The notes below the pieces were generated by a model. The model saw only the letters and a program-made list of their open reading frames with translations. It was not told where the DNA came from and made no database searches. Below are positions 44,105 through 55,842 of a stretch of DNA of 64,000 nucleotides, piece by piece (positions within the stretch are counted from its first letter, which is position 1; each line of letters starts with the position of its first letter). Source of the stretch: Siphonodentalium dalli (lineage: Eukaryota; Mollusca; Scaphopoda; Gadilida; Siphonodentaliidae); NCBI GenBank assembly GCA_032622095.1, contig CP136062.1, positions 160,638,875 through 160,702,874 of the forward strand, read 5' to 3'. The position numbers and the translations under genes are program-made.

Positions 44105-44663
44105 AAACCTGGCTATTCATAATAATTCAGGTTTCCGGGCAAATCATTAAACATGTTTATTTATGTATGCATTATATTATATTTGTGTATGCATTGTGAT
44201 GAGAATAAAGAATTGAATTGATGTTTCAAGTTATCGGTATACCCATAATATATGTCATTTTAAATGTCAAACAAGGTATAATATCCACTTAAGACTGATA
44301 CATTCACTATAATTAAACATTATTATGACTTAATTATCAAATTTAGACTTGTTCTCGGTAGTTAGCGTTTGTTATTGGTTGGTCTCGGTATATAGTATCT
44401 CCGATACGATGGCACTGCGCATGACAACAATTTGACATGCTGGAACAGAAAGTCAAACGAACATAACCAGGAAATAAATTGTGTTTGCGCAAAATAGACA
44501 AATGATAAATGTCTTTTATTTAGCACAGCAAGGTGTGGATTTCGGAACTTTTGGTGGAATCTTGTCTTTATTGTCACCATAAGAAGAGAACCAATCAGAA
44601 TCTGGCACCAGGAGTCTTTTATTGCCTGTAAATAGAAAAGGTATGAGCCTCAGATAGAAAATG
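44105..44663. repeat. Right arm of the long inverted repeat
   Basis: This is the complement of 37788-38370, including the terminal-exon copy at 44516-44625. Confidence 0.85.
44516..44625 (-). CDS. Candidate terminal exon, unrecognised gene, minus-strand copy
   Basis: This is a 110-nt frame after an acceptor-like 'ctatttacag' (minus strand), ending KIPPKVPKSTPCCAK and TAA. Compared with the copy at 37826-37935, I count about five amino-acid changes and at least one silent change in 36 codons, with no stop or frameshift. As for the other copy, function and upstream exons are unknown. Confidence 0.35.
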
Positions 44664-46965
44664 ATAGTGGGTCATCAGAGTCTCAATACAGATGTATATC
44701 ATGTATTGTGACTCAACAGGGTCTAGGGTGGGGTGGGTATAACATGTGGCCCCATTAATGTAATTAGACAATATGTATGTACTTTTCAAGAAATACATGA
44801 TATATATGCTAAAAATGGTGTGTTGATGTGTGTAATGAATGTATTATTGAAATGATTTGGACCACCATATCGAATTTAACTAAAATAACATAAAGTGCCA
44901 GTGAAATAGTAGAGCTTAATTGGTATTAGTTGGTAATTAGTAACTAGTACATTGCAAAATCTCAGATTGGTAGACAGGAGGTGATGGTTAACAATGATAC
45001 TATCTGGTTTTGGTTGACAGATATCAGGCGACTTAACACATTGGCTGCCACTATGAGTTAACTCATAGTAAATGGTTTCATCATGGGGACTGCTACTACG
45101 AGTTAACTCGTAGTGTGTCCATACCACATAAATCAAAACAGTAACCACAAGCAATGTAGGTTTACACACCAATACTTAGCCAATGATCCCATTAATCGAT
45201 TGTATATGTATAAGGCCAAAAAAAAAAACATGTCTGTTTCCGATAACATGGGGAAAATTTTCCAGGTAGGCAGGCAGGGTTTTTTTTTTTTTTTTAACCG
45301 GCCATTTGAAAGTGATAAAATAGTGTAGTACACCCTTTTAACATGTATTATAAAATTGGCATGCTTTTATACATGCTAACTGGTATTTAAATATATTATG
45401 CAGCTTGCTGGACTATTATGTCATCTATTAGGTGTTAAAGATATTTTCTAGCGCTAGTATGTGCTCCAGTGTGAAAATTCAATGCATTAGGCTACATGTT
45501 CATGGGTTTAGAGTTATTCCTCTTACATACATGTAGTCCATGCAGCTACCAGCCCACAATGCAACAGTAGCATCTGAAACCTTTATTTACAGATTACATG
45601 TGACCAGAACAATGTTACTGACTGTTCTTGGATATGCAGGAATAAACATGTTTTGTTCCAATCTTCCCCTGAATATCACTGGTGCAGATTGGGCCTGAGG
45701 TTACACATTTTATGCCATTCTATTCATCACTGCCGATGCAATTTTCCAGGTGTTGGTGTTGACAGAGATCGTTTTTGGAATAAATACTTGCCATTTCAAT
45801 AAAACCTATTGTATTTTCATCCCCTCTTATTTCTCTTCATAGAAGATCATTATTTTTCAGTGACAACTTGTTCATATTACCAAATCACTAACTTGTATTG
45901 TGGTTTAAAGTCACCTATTTCCGACTTATTTTGTTTCAATCCCGGAAAGTTTTAAATAGCAGAATTGATTAAATGCCAACTTTCAGTGTAATTAACAGCA
46001 AGTTATCAAATAATCCTTACATGCAGTACATGTATGCACATCAGATGATCAGAAATGTGTGTTTAATACTTGCATACAGAGCGAGTTGTTTCTATCAGTG
46101 GTATCTGCTACTTGGTCGGAAAACATCAAAGAGAGTCTATCGTAAATAGTTACACAGAGTTTATTCATGTGACCCACTGATGCGTTTGGTTGGTGACACA
46201 GTGACCCAGTTGTTGTGTCATTCATAACAGACAGTTGTTTATTTAAAGTGGGTTAAAATCGGGTTTATGTGAATATTCAAGGATGCCAATGCATTTTAAT
46301 CTTTGATGACGATTTAGTCTTGTCAATGGTGATGGTGATTTCGGCTTTTGACGACGCTAATTTCCAGAACTGATACTAGTAACGTAATACGGACTGTCAT
46401 TTTCCCCGCCAAAAACGCACATGCTTTTCACTGTTTAATTTTGTCGCGAACAGATGGTCTTTCAGGCAAGTTTTGCCCCCAATTAGGCGAAGGAAGTTAA
46501 GGGAGCTACCAGTATAATTAATACATTGTACTTTTTAAAATACACAGCAGTGTACACAGCCCACAAAAGACGGGGGGGGGGGGGTGGATTTCCGTAGTGA
46601 CTCGTCAGGGTAGAGTTTGATTTATGCCACGGTATTCACTGCGTAGCATGGCCGACCTAGTTGTCTTATTTATATAAAGAATGCGCGATCGCGCACATGG
46701 CCTACACATGCGTCAGGTGTGTATGCGATTGGTGGTTAGTTCTGCTTTTGGTATTGGGAAAACCATAACCATTAACTCAGACAGGCAGGTTACTATGGAC
46801 TTCGTGAAAATTAAAAACAAAATTGAGGCCGGCAAGAAAATCTCAGCCAGGCCGGGTACCGGAAACAGAGGTGTTTTTTTTTGGCCTAATTAGAATGGCT
46901 TCAGATATGTACAATGCTTTCTGCATCCTGATCAAGGGATTGGGGTGTAATTAGAAATCTTGCTA
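44664..46965. other. No gene seen; short palindromes and homopolymers
   Basis: Two 18-bp palindromes, CTATGAGTTAACTCATAG and CTACGAGTTAACTCGTAG, lie about 50 bp apart (about 45051-45115) near a TTAA. A poly-T tract lies at about 45279-45294 and a G tract at 46572-46582. The DDX1 promoter and first exon should lie in or after this stretch but I could not fix them. Confidence 0.4.
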
Positions 46966-46971
46966 GGACAA

Positions 46972-47280
46972 TTCTTCTTCTTCTTCTTATTAGGTGTCAA
47001 CCGCAATTTTGCGTAATGTCGCACCGCGATGCCGGGAGCCAAAAGTCTCCGGCATGAAGACGATAAAATGGTTAAAACTATATACATATCCATCCAAAAA
47101 CTCTCTTTCTTCATTGTGGTGAAATAAGGGATCATCGCTTTGAATGTTTCTAAGTCGATGGTCCTGTACATGTTTGGTATTTTATTCCACACTTTTATGT
47201 TTCTCGGGAAGAATGAATATTTGTAGGAATCTATCCTGCAAATAGACATTTCCCGGACAATAGAAGGCTTTCGTTGCATA
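46972..47280 (-). pseudogene. LINE C-terminal fragment with GAA-type tail
   Basis: The minus strand has SICRIDSYKYSFFPRNIKVW then NKIP and 'LETFKAMI', matching the 'Y..SFFPRTI.dWN.LP....sl..Fk' end block of LINE polyproteins. About 190 bp of 3' sequence follows, ending in a GAA-repeat (TTC on the plus strand at 46974-46990). The Arg-Asn in 'FFPRN' replaces the usual Arg-Thr. It is severely 5' truncated. Confidence 0.7.
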
Positions 47281-48252
47281 AATCAGTAATCAGTTAGCTC
47301 TAGATTTTTCTGATTTGAAGCTATACTGATAATACACCCCATTGTTCGAGGGATGGGTGCAAGCCACTGCAAGGTCTGCCAAATAGCTTAAGTTTGGCTA
47401 TGTAACATAATAGAACAACACTTGCATGTTTGTTGAGTTTAATTAGAAATCAGCACCCCGCTTGAGTATGCTAACTTTTAAATTCTAACTAATCATATTA
47501 TCAGCTGCGGTTCTGTGTTTATTACACATCTCATACTTCATTGGCTTTATAACTGGTTAAATTCTGACAGTACGAGAAGAATTGCCGCCTTGTACAAGCT
47601 TATTCCGGATTATTAATTTTAAACTGACAAGTTCGCATGTTGCAATAAAGACAAACATTTTAAAGAAAAAAATTTAGGACAGAATCGCTGTGTGCTAAAT
47701 CGGAAAAAAAGTGGAATATTGGTATGACTGAAAGCAAATTATGTAGATATTCTTCTCGGTCTGAATGGTGATGTTTAACAAACTTTTCTACTAATGTAAA
47801 GCACGCGCTATGACACTAGTAAGTCTGCATCAACAGATCATCGGATCTCAGGAATATGACTATGCATCAATTATGCACCAATATAATGACACTTAACCCC
47901 ATCTAACGTTACTACTAGTACATGTACCGGTAGTAATACTTGTACAATGTACATGTACATGTAGGTATAAAAAACAACTGGATGTCATTGAATTTGAATT
48001 CACTGACAGTTACTAGTACTAGTAAATATCAAAGGAGATATTAACAGATTGATTGTCAATGGTTGGCCTGTTCAATTATTGTGACATCTAATAATTTGTC
48101 CTCCCTGGACCTCTATTCCAGCCTGTACTAGTCTATTAATGAAATTAGCCCATTTGTCTGCACTGTACTGCTATTCCGGTCTGTTCTGCTATTCGGGACA
48201 CAAGAGTAATTTGATATAACATACCTTAAATATGTTTTGTTTTTAATTTCAG
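47281..48252. other. Presumed DDX1 intron or 5' region; nothing recognised
   Basis: AT-rich, with clustered 'actagta' and 'acatgtac' short words near 47925-48020. The 3' end is the DDX1 acceptor 'tttaatttcag' at 48242-48252. Confidence 0.4.
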
Positions 48253-48304
48253 AAATGGGCGTCTTGCCCGAGATTGCACAGGCTGTCGAAGAAATGGATT
48301 GGAT
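48253..48304 (+). CDS. DDX1: DDX1 exon: MGVLPEIAQAVEEMDW segment
   Basis: DDX1 is a DEAD-box RNA helicase that carries a SPRY domain inserted in its first helicase domain. It works on RNA-DNA and RNA-RNA duplexes, notably in the tRNA-ligase complex and in mRNA processing. This 52-nt exon follows 'tttcag', encodes (E)MGVLPEIAQAVEEMDW and leaves after AT of the next codon at donor GTGAGT. Animal DDX1 starts with about five residues before EMG, so one short upstream coding exon ending in G is expected but was not found. A methionine here could also act as start. The match to the family is close to exact. Confidence 0.95.
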
Positions 48305-49436
48305 GTGAGTTATTTACAAGTGTACACACTGCAACTAATATTCAGTGTAAATTAACCCTCTGCATGGTCTTTCCAAAACTCCAAAACACATACAGTAATG
48401 CCCTAATTAATCGACTCCATAACCACAGCAGAATTATGGGTAATTTTTCAGGATTTAGTCGGAAATATGGCTTGTTGCCATTCATCGGAAAGCTCTCACT
48501 GAAAAATTACCCATAATTCTGCTGTGGTTATGGAGTCGATTAATTAGGGCATTAGTGATGGGCGGTTTTGAAATTTTGACTCGGTTACGGTTTCGGTTTC
48601 GGTTTGGGCTAAAAGAGTTGACTCTCGGTTTTCGTTTCGGTTTTTTAAAGTAGATTGCGTATAATTATGTGTTGAGAAGAGAGCTCAATATGCCAAGATT
48701 CGGTAGGTATTAATCAAGTATGAAGACAATTGTACCGGGATGAAGGGGATCGTGCGACATTGCAGCTAATTTGGGGCTAATTCCCAATTTCCCCACCCAC
48801 GTGTGACATCGCAGCTGAATCAGTAGTTATATACGATATATTAAGTTATTAACGAAATACAACGTACAGTGTATTGTAACTGTTTATCTTTAAGTATGGT
48901 GTGCATTTTGAACTACTTAATCAGTGGGGAGCTGTGCATTTGTACAAAGAGACACACAGTGCAGTAATTTCATATTAAACAGGAATATGTCAGGGATTTG
49001 GGAAGCATAAAACACACTGCATTATTAATATTTCGGTATCATAATTAGGTCAGCGAGGCCCCTTCGCCTTGGGTCCTCGGCTGCACCTGCCCTTAATTGG
49101 TCTCCACTCAGTCCCTATCAATACTCTCTGAGTAATAACTGGTTCTGCCAATCCATATATTCAGTTAAGTGCAGAGAACCACTGCAGAATTGGAATTAAG
49201 TATATAAAAACACAGAGCGATTACTGTTACCAACATGACATATTTAAATTACTCCCGCCGTGCACCCCCATCACCAACGCTACGTAATTTTGGTACCATG
49301 TGTTGCGTTCTAAAAATAGGTCGATTGCAGTGGATTCGTAGAAATGACGAAATAATGTGAAATATGAGTGCGACAGAGAAGATTGTTTGATCAAAAGCAT
49401 TTGAATTACGTCACAAGACTCGCCTTGATGCTGGGG

Positions 49437-51430
49437 GTGTGACTAAACACCGCCCGGACCAGCCCGTACTGCCCCTGTGGAGTATAGGGGTGATTTTGTG
49501 GCAATATATGTGCAGGGGTGTCATGGAAAGCCACTCACGCAAGGGCAGGGGTCGCGACCACACAGAAGTGTTGCTATTAACCCTCAAAATGCCGGCATCG
49601 GCAAATATGTTCGCCGCGAATGAAGCTAACAGCCCGGACCGCTCCTGTTGCATCTAGGGGTGATTTTAGTGTCCATATCTGTGTGCGGGTGTCGTCGAAA
49701 CGCACATACGCATGGAGGGTGGTCACGACCAAACAGAAGTACTGATATTAACCCCTAAACTTGCCAGATTCAGCCAAACTTACAAAATTTGGCCCCCAAT
49801 AAGAAAACTCGCAGCCCGGACCCCCGTAATGCCCTCGTACTTCTAATAACTCCTTACATATATGTTGCGGAACTACCCTCGACTACACTCACGAAAAAAC
49901 AAGGGCAAATCGCCAACGAAAGCCGCGCAATTAACCCCCAAAATGCCGCCGTTGCCGAATAAGTTTACTGATAATGAAGCTAACAGCCCGGACCAGCCCG
50001 GACCGCCCCTGTTGCGTCTCGGGGTGATTTTAGTGTCCATATCTGTGCGCGGGTGTCGTCGAAAGCACATACTTACAGAGGGTGGTCACGGCCAAACAGA
50101 AGTACCGATATTAACTCCTAAACTTGCCAGATTCAGCCAGAATTAAAAAAATTTGCCCCCAATAAGAAAACTTGCAGCCCGGAACCCCGTAATGCCCTCG
50201 TACTTCTAATAACTCCTTACATATATGTTGCAGAACTACCCTCGACTACACTCACGAAAAAACAAGGGCGAATCGCCAACAAAAGCTGGGCAATTAACCT
50301 CCAAAATGCTGCCATCGCAGAATATGTTTACCGATAACGAAGCTAACAGCCCGGACCGCCCCTGTTGTGTCTAGGGATGATTTTAGTGTCCATTCTGTGC
50401 ACGGGTGTCTTAAAAACCCACATACGCACGGAGGGTGGTCACGGCCAAACAGAAGTACCGATATTAACCCCTAAACTTGCCAGATTCAGCCAGAATTAAA
50501 AAATTTTGCCCCCAATAAGAAAACTTGCAGCCCGGACCCCCGTAATGCCCTCGTACTTCTAATAACTCCTTACATATATGTTGCGGAACTACCTTCGACT
50601 ACACTCACGAAAAAACAAGGGCGAATCGCCAACGAAAGCCGGGCAATTAACCCCCAAAATGCTGCCATCTCCAAATATGTTTTCCGATAACAAAACTAAC
50701 AGCCCGGACCGCCCATGTTGCATCTAGGGGTGATTTTATTGTCAATATCTATGCGCGGGTGTCTTACAAACCCACATACACACGGAGTGTGGTCACGGCC
50801 AAACAGAAGTTCCGATATTAACTCCTAAACTTGCCAGATTCAGCCAGAATTACAAAATATTGCACTAGACGCCACAGGGGCGGTCCGGGCTGTTAGCTTC
50901 GTTATCGGTAAACATATTCGGTGATGGCGGCAATTTGGGGGTTAATTGCCCGGCCTTGGTTGGCGATTCGCCCTTGTTTCTTCGTGAATGTAGTCGAGGG
51001 TAGTTCCGCAACATATATGTCAGGAGTTCTTAGCTGTACGAGGGTCCGGGCTGTGAGTTTTTTTTATTGGGGGAACACGTTTGTAATTCTTGCTGAATCT
51101 GGCAAGTTTAGGGGTTAATATCGGTACTTCTGTTTGACCGTGACAACCCTCTGTGTGTATTTGGGTTTCATTGACACCCTCACACAGATATGGACACTAA
51201 AATCACCCCTAGATGCAACAGGAGCGGCCCGGGCTGTTAGCTTCATTCGCAGCGAACATATTCGCCGATGCCGGCATTTTGAGGGTTAATAGCAACACTT
51301 CTGTGTGATCGCGATCCCTGTCTGTGCGCAAGTGGGATTCCATGACACCCCTGCACTTATATTGCCCTTAAAATCACCCCTATACTCCATAGGGGTGGTC
51401 TGGGCTGGTCCGGGCGGTGTTTAGTCACAC
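49437..51430. mobile_element. 2-kb foldback element with internal repeats
   Basis: The ends are GTGTGACTAAACACCGCCCG and its complement. Inverted similarity continues inwards for several hundred bp (for example 'atgccggcatcggcaaatat' and its complement). The interior has about three direct units of roughly 355 bp with 'gctaacagcccggacc', 'cttgccagattcagcc' and 'taataactccttacatatat'. It is GC-richer than its surroundings. No coding frame is convincing. Confidence 0.75.
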
Positions 51431-51712
51431 CGGATGCTGGCTAATATATATTTGTCCCCTGAATGGAATAAAATTTAAACATAAGTTCAAATTAAACAGT
51501 CACACATAGATGGGTTCATGTTTGCTGGGTGTGTTAAACTGTTAATCAGGCACGATCGAAGCGCATAATAGCACCAACCGGGCCTTTTTTGTCGGAGTGT
51601 TCACTAGGCCTAAGTGTTCACGCGACTGTCGAAAAAGAACCTAAACGGTCGCTTATGATAATGATAACAACACGGTGGCTGAGTCAAAATTGACACATTC
51701 CGAAACATTATT

Positions 51713-52752
51713 GTCCCCCGAAAAAATTATTTTCGGGGGACTATAGAAACGGGGTCCGTCTGTCCGTTCGTCCGTCTGTCCGTCACACGTCACGTTTTTT
51801 TTGGACAGAGTTATTAACCCTTTTCGACTTCAGAATATTGTTGCCCATATATTGAAGATGTGCAACATGCATATAGATGACGGAAAAATATTTTTTTGAC
51901 AGAGTTATTAACCCTTTTCGACTTAGAAAATTTCAACATTTTTTATAATTTTCAGTATGAGGGTACCTTCATGGTGTAATCAATTCCTCCCACAGTTTTC
52001 ATCCTAGAGATTTGAAACTTCAGAATATTGTTGCCCATATATTGAAGATGTGCAACACGTATATAGATGACGGAAAAATTATTTTTTGACAGAGTTATTA
52101 ACCCTTTTCGACTTAGAAAATTTCAACATTTTTTATAATTTTCAGTATGAGGGTACCTTCATGGTGTAATCAACTCCTCCCACAGTTTTCATCCTAGAGA
52201 TTTGAAACTTCAGAATATTGTTGCCCATATATTGAAGATGTGCAACATGTATATAGATGACGGAAAAATTATTTTTTGACAGAGTTATTAACCCTTTTTG
52301 ACTTAGAAAATTTCAACATTTTTTATAATTTTCAGTATGAGGGTACCTTCATGGTGTAATCAACTCCTCCCACAGTTTTCATCCTAGAGATTTGAAACTT
52401 GAGAATATTGTTGCCCATATATTGAAGATGTGCAACATGTATATAGATGACGGAAAAATTATTTTTTGACAGAGTTATTAACCATTTTCGACTTATAAAA
52501 TTTCAACATGTTTTATAATTTTCAGTATGAGGGTACCTTCATGGTGTAATCAACTCCTCCTACAGTTATTTGAAACTTCAGGGTATTGTTATCCACATAT
52601 TTGAGATGTGCAACGTGTATATAGAGGACGGAAAAATTATTTTTTTATGGAGTTATTAACCCTTTCAATATTTAAAAAAATTTATTTAACAAAGCGGCAT
52701 CAACTTGCCACTTTTTCGGGGGACACTGTGGTCAGCTGACCTTTTATTGAAC
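51713..52752 (+). mobile_element. GTCCCCCGA-ended element with 190-bp satellite, sister copy
   Basis: It begins GTCCCCCGAAAAAA followed by 'gggggactatagaaacgggg' and 'ccgtctgtccg' runs. It ends 'cactttttcgggggacactg' and 'gtggtcagctgacc'. Four units at exactly 190-bp spacing (51901, 52091, 52281, 52471) contain 'gggtaccttcatggtgtaat' and 'ttgttgcccatatattgaag'. It is the same family as 12404-13317, in the opposite orientation. Confidence 0.78.
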
Positions 52753-53206
52753 ATGGGGGCCTATAATTTGACAACAGTATCAACCAACAGTATCAACTAT
52801 CAAGTCGATTCAAGTGAAAAATAAACATACAAAAAAAAAAACGTAATGTCGGTTAGGGCAGAATCACGTCCGTCGGTTTCGGTCGGTATTGTTTAAGACC
52901 GAAACCGAGTTGTTTTCTCGGTTAACCGCCCATCACTATAGGGCATTACTGTATCATGCCAGTGTGCTACAATATCTCACCTCTGAGCATCTCTCCCATA
53001 CCCTCTCAATCCCCCAACCTTATGTAAATTGTGTTGCATTAAGAGACATGCAAAAATTACTGTTGTTTTAGAAATCGCGAATAATTGAGGCTTGTGATAT
53101 TTTTCTCCCATAAACCCTGGGGATGATACGATCGTTAAATGTATTGTTTACATGCATCTTCTGATAGTGCACAAATCAAAATTCTATGGAACACTATGCT
53201 TTGTTT

Positions 53207-53812
53207 ACTTACAGGCCTTAATTAATATTCCCCACAACTCACAGCATTTACCGATGTCCCCAAATTATAGAAATGTCCCCAAATTAGAAGGCGCATTTGA
53301 CAAAATCACCCTTTTTATGACCTGTTTGTGTGTGTATATTGCTTAATTTGACCACAACAAATCAACTTTCTAATTTTTTTCAGGTTCACATATACATATA
53401 GTTAGATTAAATTAAATTTTAATTTGAAATACCCGTGACCAGTGTGTTGGTGGACTGCTTGGTGAACTTTCAAGCACCATACATCTATAAAATGACTTTG
53501 TTGATGTCAAATGATCCAATATTCCCAATATTCAATAAATTGTGATCTACAAGACTTGAAAATATAATGGTAACATAACTTGCTGAATGCTGATATAAGC
53601 CCAAGTTGCCAGGAAATGATATGGGGGCCATTGGTTCATTTCTTTCACCTTTCATATGCTTCAGAAACAACCAGACAGCCCCCATTTTAGGCTTACTTTT
53701 AAAAAAAATATCCCCGGGGGAAATCCCGTACCCCCAATAGTCACGAGGGGGTACCCCCTCGCAAACCCACCACCTCGATCCCCCAAAATGTCCCCAAATT
53801 AGCCTAATCTAA
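53207..53812. mobile_element. Possible TIR element (weak)
   Basis: The block starts 'caggccttaattaatattcc' and ends 'agcctaatctaaaggcctg', and 'gtccccaaattag' occurs near both ends (53277 and 53792). A G/C-rich palindromic stretch with 'gggggtaccccc' lies near 53750. No target duplication found, so the borders are uncertain. Confidence 0.35.
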
Positions 53813-54106
53813 AGGCCTGACTTGTATATCTCGCTGCTTTGACATTTAACGGACATCTGATATATGCATGTTTGATATCATCATCCTTGGGGAAAGGCTA
53901 CCCTCTATGTTCATATACGCAAATTTTCCATTTGACCTAATCTGAAGACATACAATCACTAAAACTGCCACCCATGATTCTGGGCATAACATCCATTATA
54001 GAAGAGCAACAGGGTGGGACTCGGTCCAAAAACAGCATCATGCCAACTGATATCCCAAGCTGTTTTGCCCGAGTAGACTTGGTCTACTCAACCTCCAGAA
54101 AAATAC

Positions 54107-54797
54107 CATAATCATGTCTAATACCCACCCCAACCTCCAGACAAGTACCATAGTCATGTCTCATACCCACCCGAACCTCCAGACAAGTACCATAATCATG
54201 TCTCATACCCACCCCAACCTCCAGACACGTACCATAATCATGTCTCAATCCCACCCCTACCTCCAGACACGTACCATAATCATGTCTCATACCCACCCCT
54301 ACCTCCAGACACGTACCATAATCATGTCTCATACCCACCCCTACCTCCAGACAAGTACCATATGTCTCATACCCACCCCTACCTCCAGACAAGTACCATA
54401 TGTCTCATACCCACCCCAACCTCCAGACACGTACCATAATCATGTCTCATACCCACCCTACCTCCAGACACATACCATAATCATGTCTCATACCCACCCC
54501 TACATCCAGACAAGTACCATAATCATGTCTCGTACCCACCCAACCTCCAGACACGTACCATAATCATGTCTCATACCCACCCCTACCTCCAGACACGTAC
54601 CATAATCATGTCTCATACCCACCCCTACCTCCAGACAAGTACCATAATCATGTGTTGTACCCACCCAACCTCCAGACACGTACCATAATCATGTCTCATA
54701 CCCACCCCTACCTCCAGACAAGTACATTACCATAATTATGTCTCATACCCATCTCTACCTCCAGACAAGTACCATATGTCTCATATCCCACCTCCAG
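54107..54797 (+). repeat. 42-bp tandem repeat, about 16 units
   Basis: The unit contains 'accataatcatgtctcatac' and 'ccacccctacctccagaca'. Occasional units lack 'aatca'. 42 bp is 14 codons, so long frames run through it on both strands without evidence of translation. It lies in a DDX1 intron. Confidence 0.92.
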
Positions 54798-54961
54798 ACA
54801 AGGAACTGGCAAGGTTGGCTGGACGTTGTAATGGTTTTGGAATACATGCGATTAGAAATTACATTTTAACTTGATCCAGTTCATAACAATATAAAATGGG
54901 GAGCAACTTGCTATATGATCATTTCCTACTGAATAAATTGAACTGATAAAAAATTTAAAAT

Positions 54962-55100
54962 CAACATCGCTTTTGGTTAGAGACGTGATTGGTGACGTAG
55001 GTTCCGCTTTTGGTTAGAGACTTGATTGGTGACATAGGTTCCGCTTTTGGTTAGAGACGTGATTGGTGATGTAGATTCTACTTTGGGTTAGAGACTTAAA
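54962..55100 (+). repeat. Short 44-46-bp repeats, three units
   Basis: Units of 'cgcttttggttagagacgtg' plus 'attggtgacgtaggtt' lie at 54970, 55012 and 55049, and a weak fourth near 55085. The word also occurs once at about 4086-4120. Bases 54800-54961 and 55230-55680 hold no recognised gene. Confidence 0.65.
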
Positions 55101-55680
55101 TAGTGGGATTAAATATAGGCAGAATTTATTAACTAACAACATACGCCAGACTTGCAAAAGTGAAACTGAGGACATATTGCATTTCATTAGTCCTTCCGAG
55201 GGCGTACTCACCTGCAATTTTCAATTCATGGATTCTAAAATTTACACTCATCCCTCTTGCTTATGGTGGCTGTAAACATTGATTCAAAGTTTGAAAGTTA
55301 ACTAGATTCTGTCCCATCTCCATTCAATTTATAGGCATGTGAAAGTGTAACTGGACATAAGTCTATCCCATAATTGTTTGAGACAACCCCAACTTATGAT
55401 TATATTGCACCCATCTTCTGAATTGCGGGAGCAAATAGTTACTCTCACTGTGTTTTCCTCATGGGAAGGACTGTTTCATACACGACACAAAGAAATAAAT
55501 TTATGAGGAATATTGAAGAGTTCCTTCCCTTCAGCCATAGCCAACACTACATGTAACTGATAGAACAATCTGAGATATTCATACAGGCTGTTATCAATTG
55601 CACAAAACTCCTTGAATTAGAGGACTGCAAAATTATACATCTTGAGGAATCAGCAAGAAATTACATATATTCAATACATA

Positions 55681-55822
55681 CAGTAATGCCCTAAATAATC
55701 TACTCCTTAACCACAGCATAATTATGGGTAATATTTCAGGATTTAGTCAGAAATATGGCTTGTTTCCATTCATCGGAAAGCTCTTACTGTGGTTTAGGAG
55801 TAGATTATTTAGGGCATTACTG
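55681..55822. mobile_element. MITE family A, short copy
   Basis: CAGTAATGCCCTAAATAATC and its complement are flanked by TA on both sides. One arm has lost the 'ggatttagtc' segment. Confidence 0.85.
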
Positions 55823-55842
55823 TACAACGTTTACAGGTTTTT

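Larger units (their letters stand above)
48553..52938. mobile_element. 4.4-kb hAT-like element, host of two other elements
   Basis: The termini are TAGTGATGGGCGGTT and AACCGCCCATCACTA, with subterminal 'ggtttcggtttcgg' repeats on the left and 'gtcggtttcggtcgg' on the right. They are flanked by a perfect 8-bp repeat TAGGGCAT (48545-48552 and 52939-52946) that is part of the split MITE-A. No transposase ORF is visible. The interior includes a foldback element (49437-51430) and a GTCCCCCGA element (51713-52752). Confidence 0.9.
48393..52951. mobile_element. MITE family A, split by a hAT-like insertion
   Basis: The left part is 48393-48552 (CAGTAATGCCCTAATTAATC and both palindrome arms). The right terminus, 'tactg' with flanking TA, is found again at 52947-52951 after the inserted 4.4-kb element and its duplicated 8 bp. 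It lies in the DDX1 intron after the first visible exon. Confidence 0.85.

Noticed and set aside
46646-46680. ATGGCCGACC... as the missing first coding exon of DDX1
   Set aside because: It has a fair start context, but no GT donor in the required phase (codons plus one G) follows before a stop codon.
46681-46893. 70-codon ORF upstream of DDX1
   Set aside because: No family match that I recognise and no donor that would join it to the 48253 exon in phase; kept only as an unexplained frame.
54084-54563. 102- and 149-codon frames on both strands
   Set aside because: Produced by the 42-bp tandem repeat, whose unit is a multiple of three; no independent coding signal.
55090-55230. Possible LINE Cys/His knuckle (CKSETEDILHFI) on the plus strand
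   Set aside because: Only one Cys and a short stretch fit; too weak to list as a LINE fragment.
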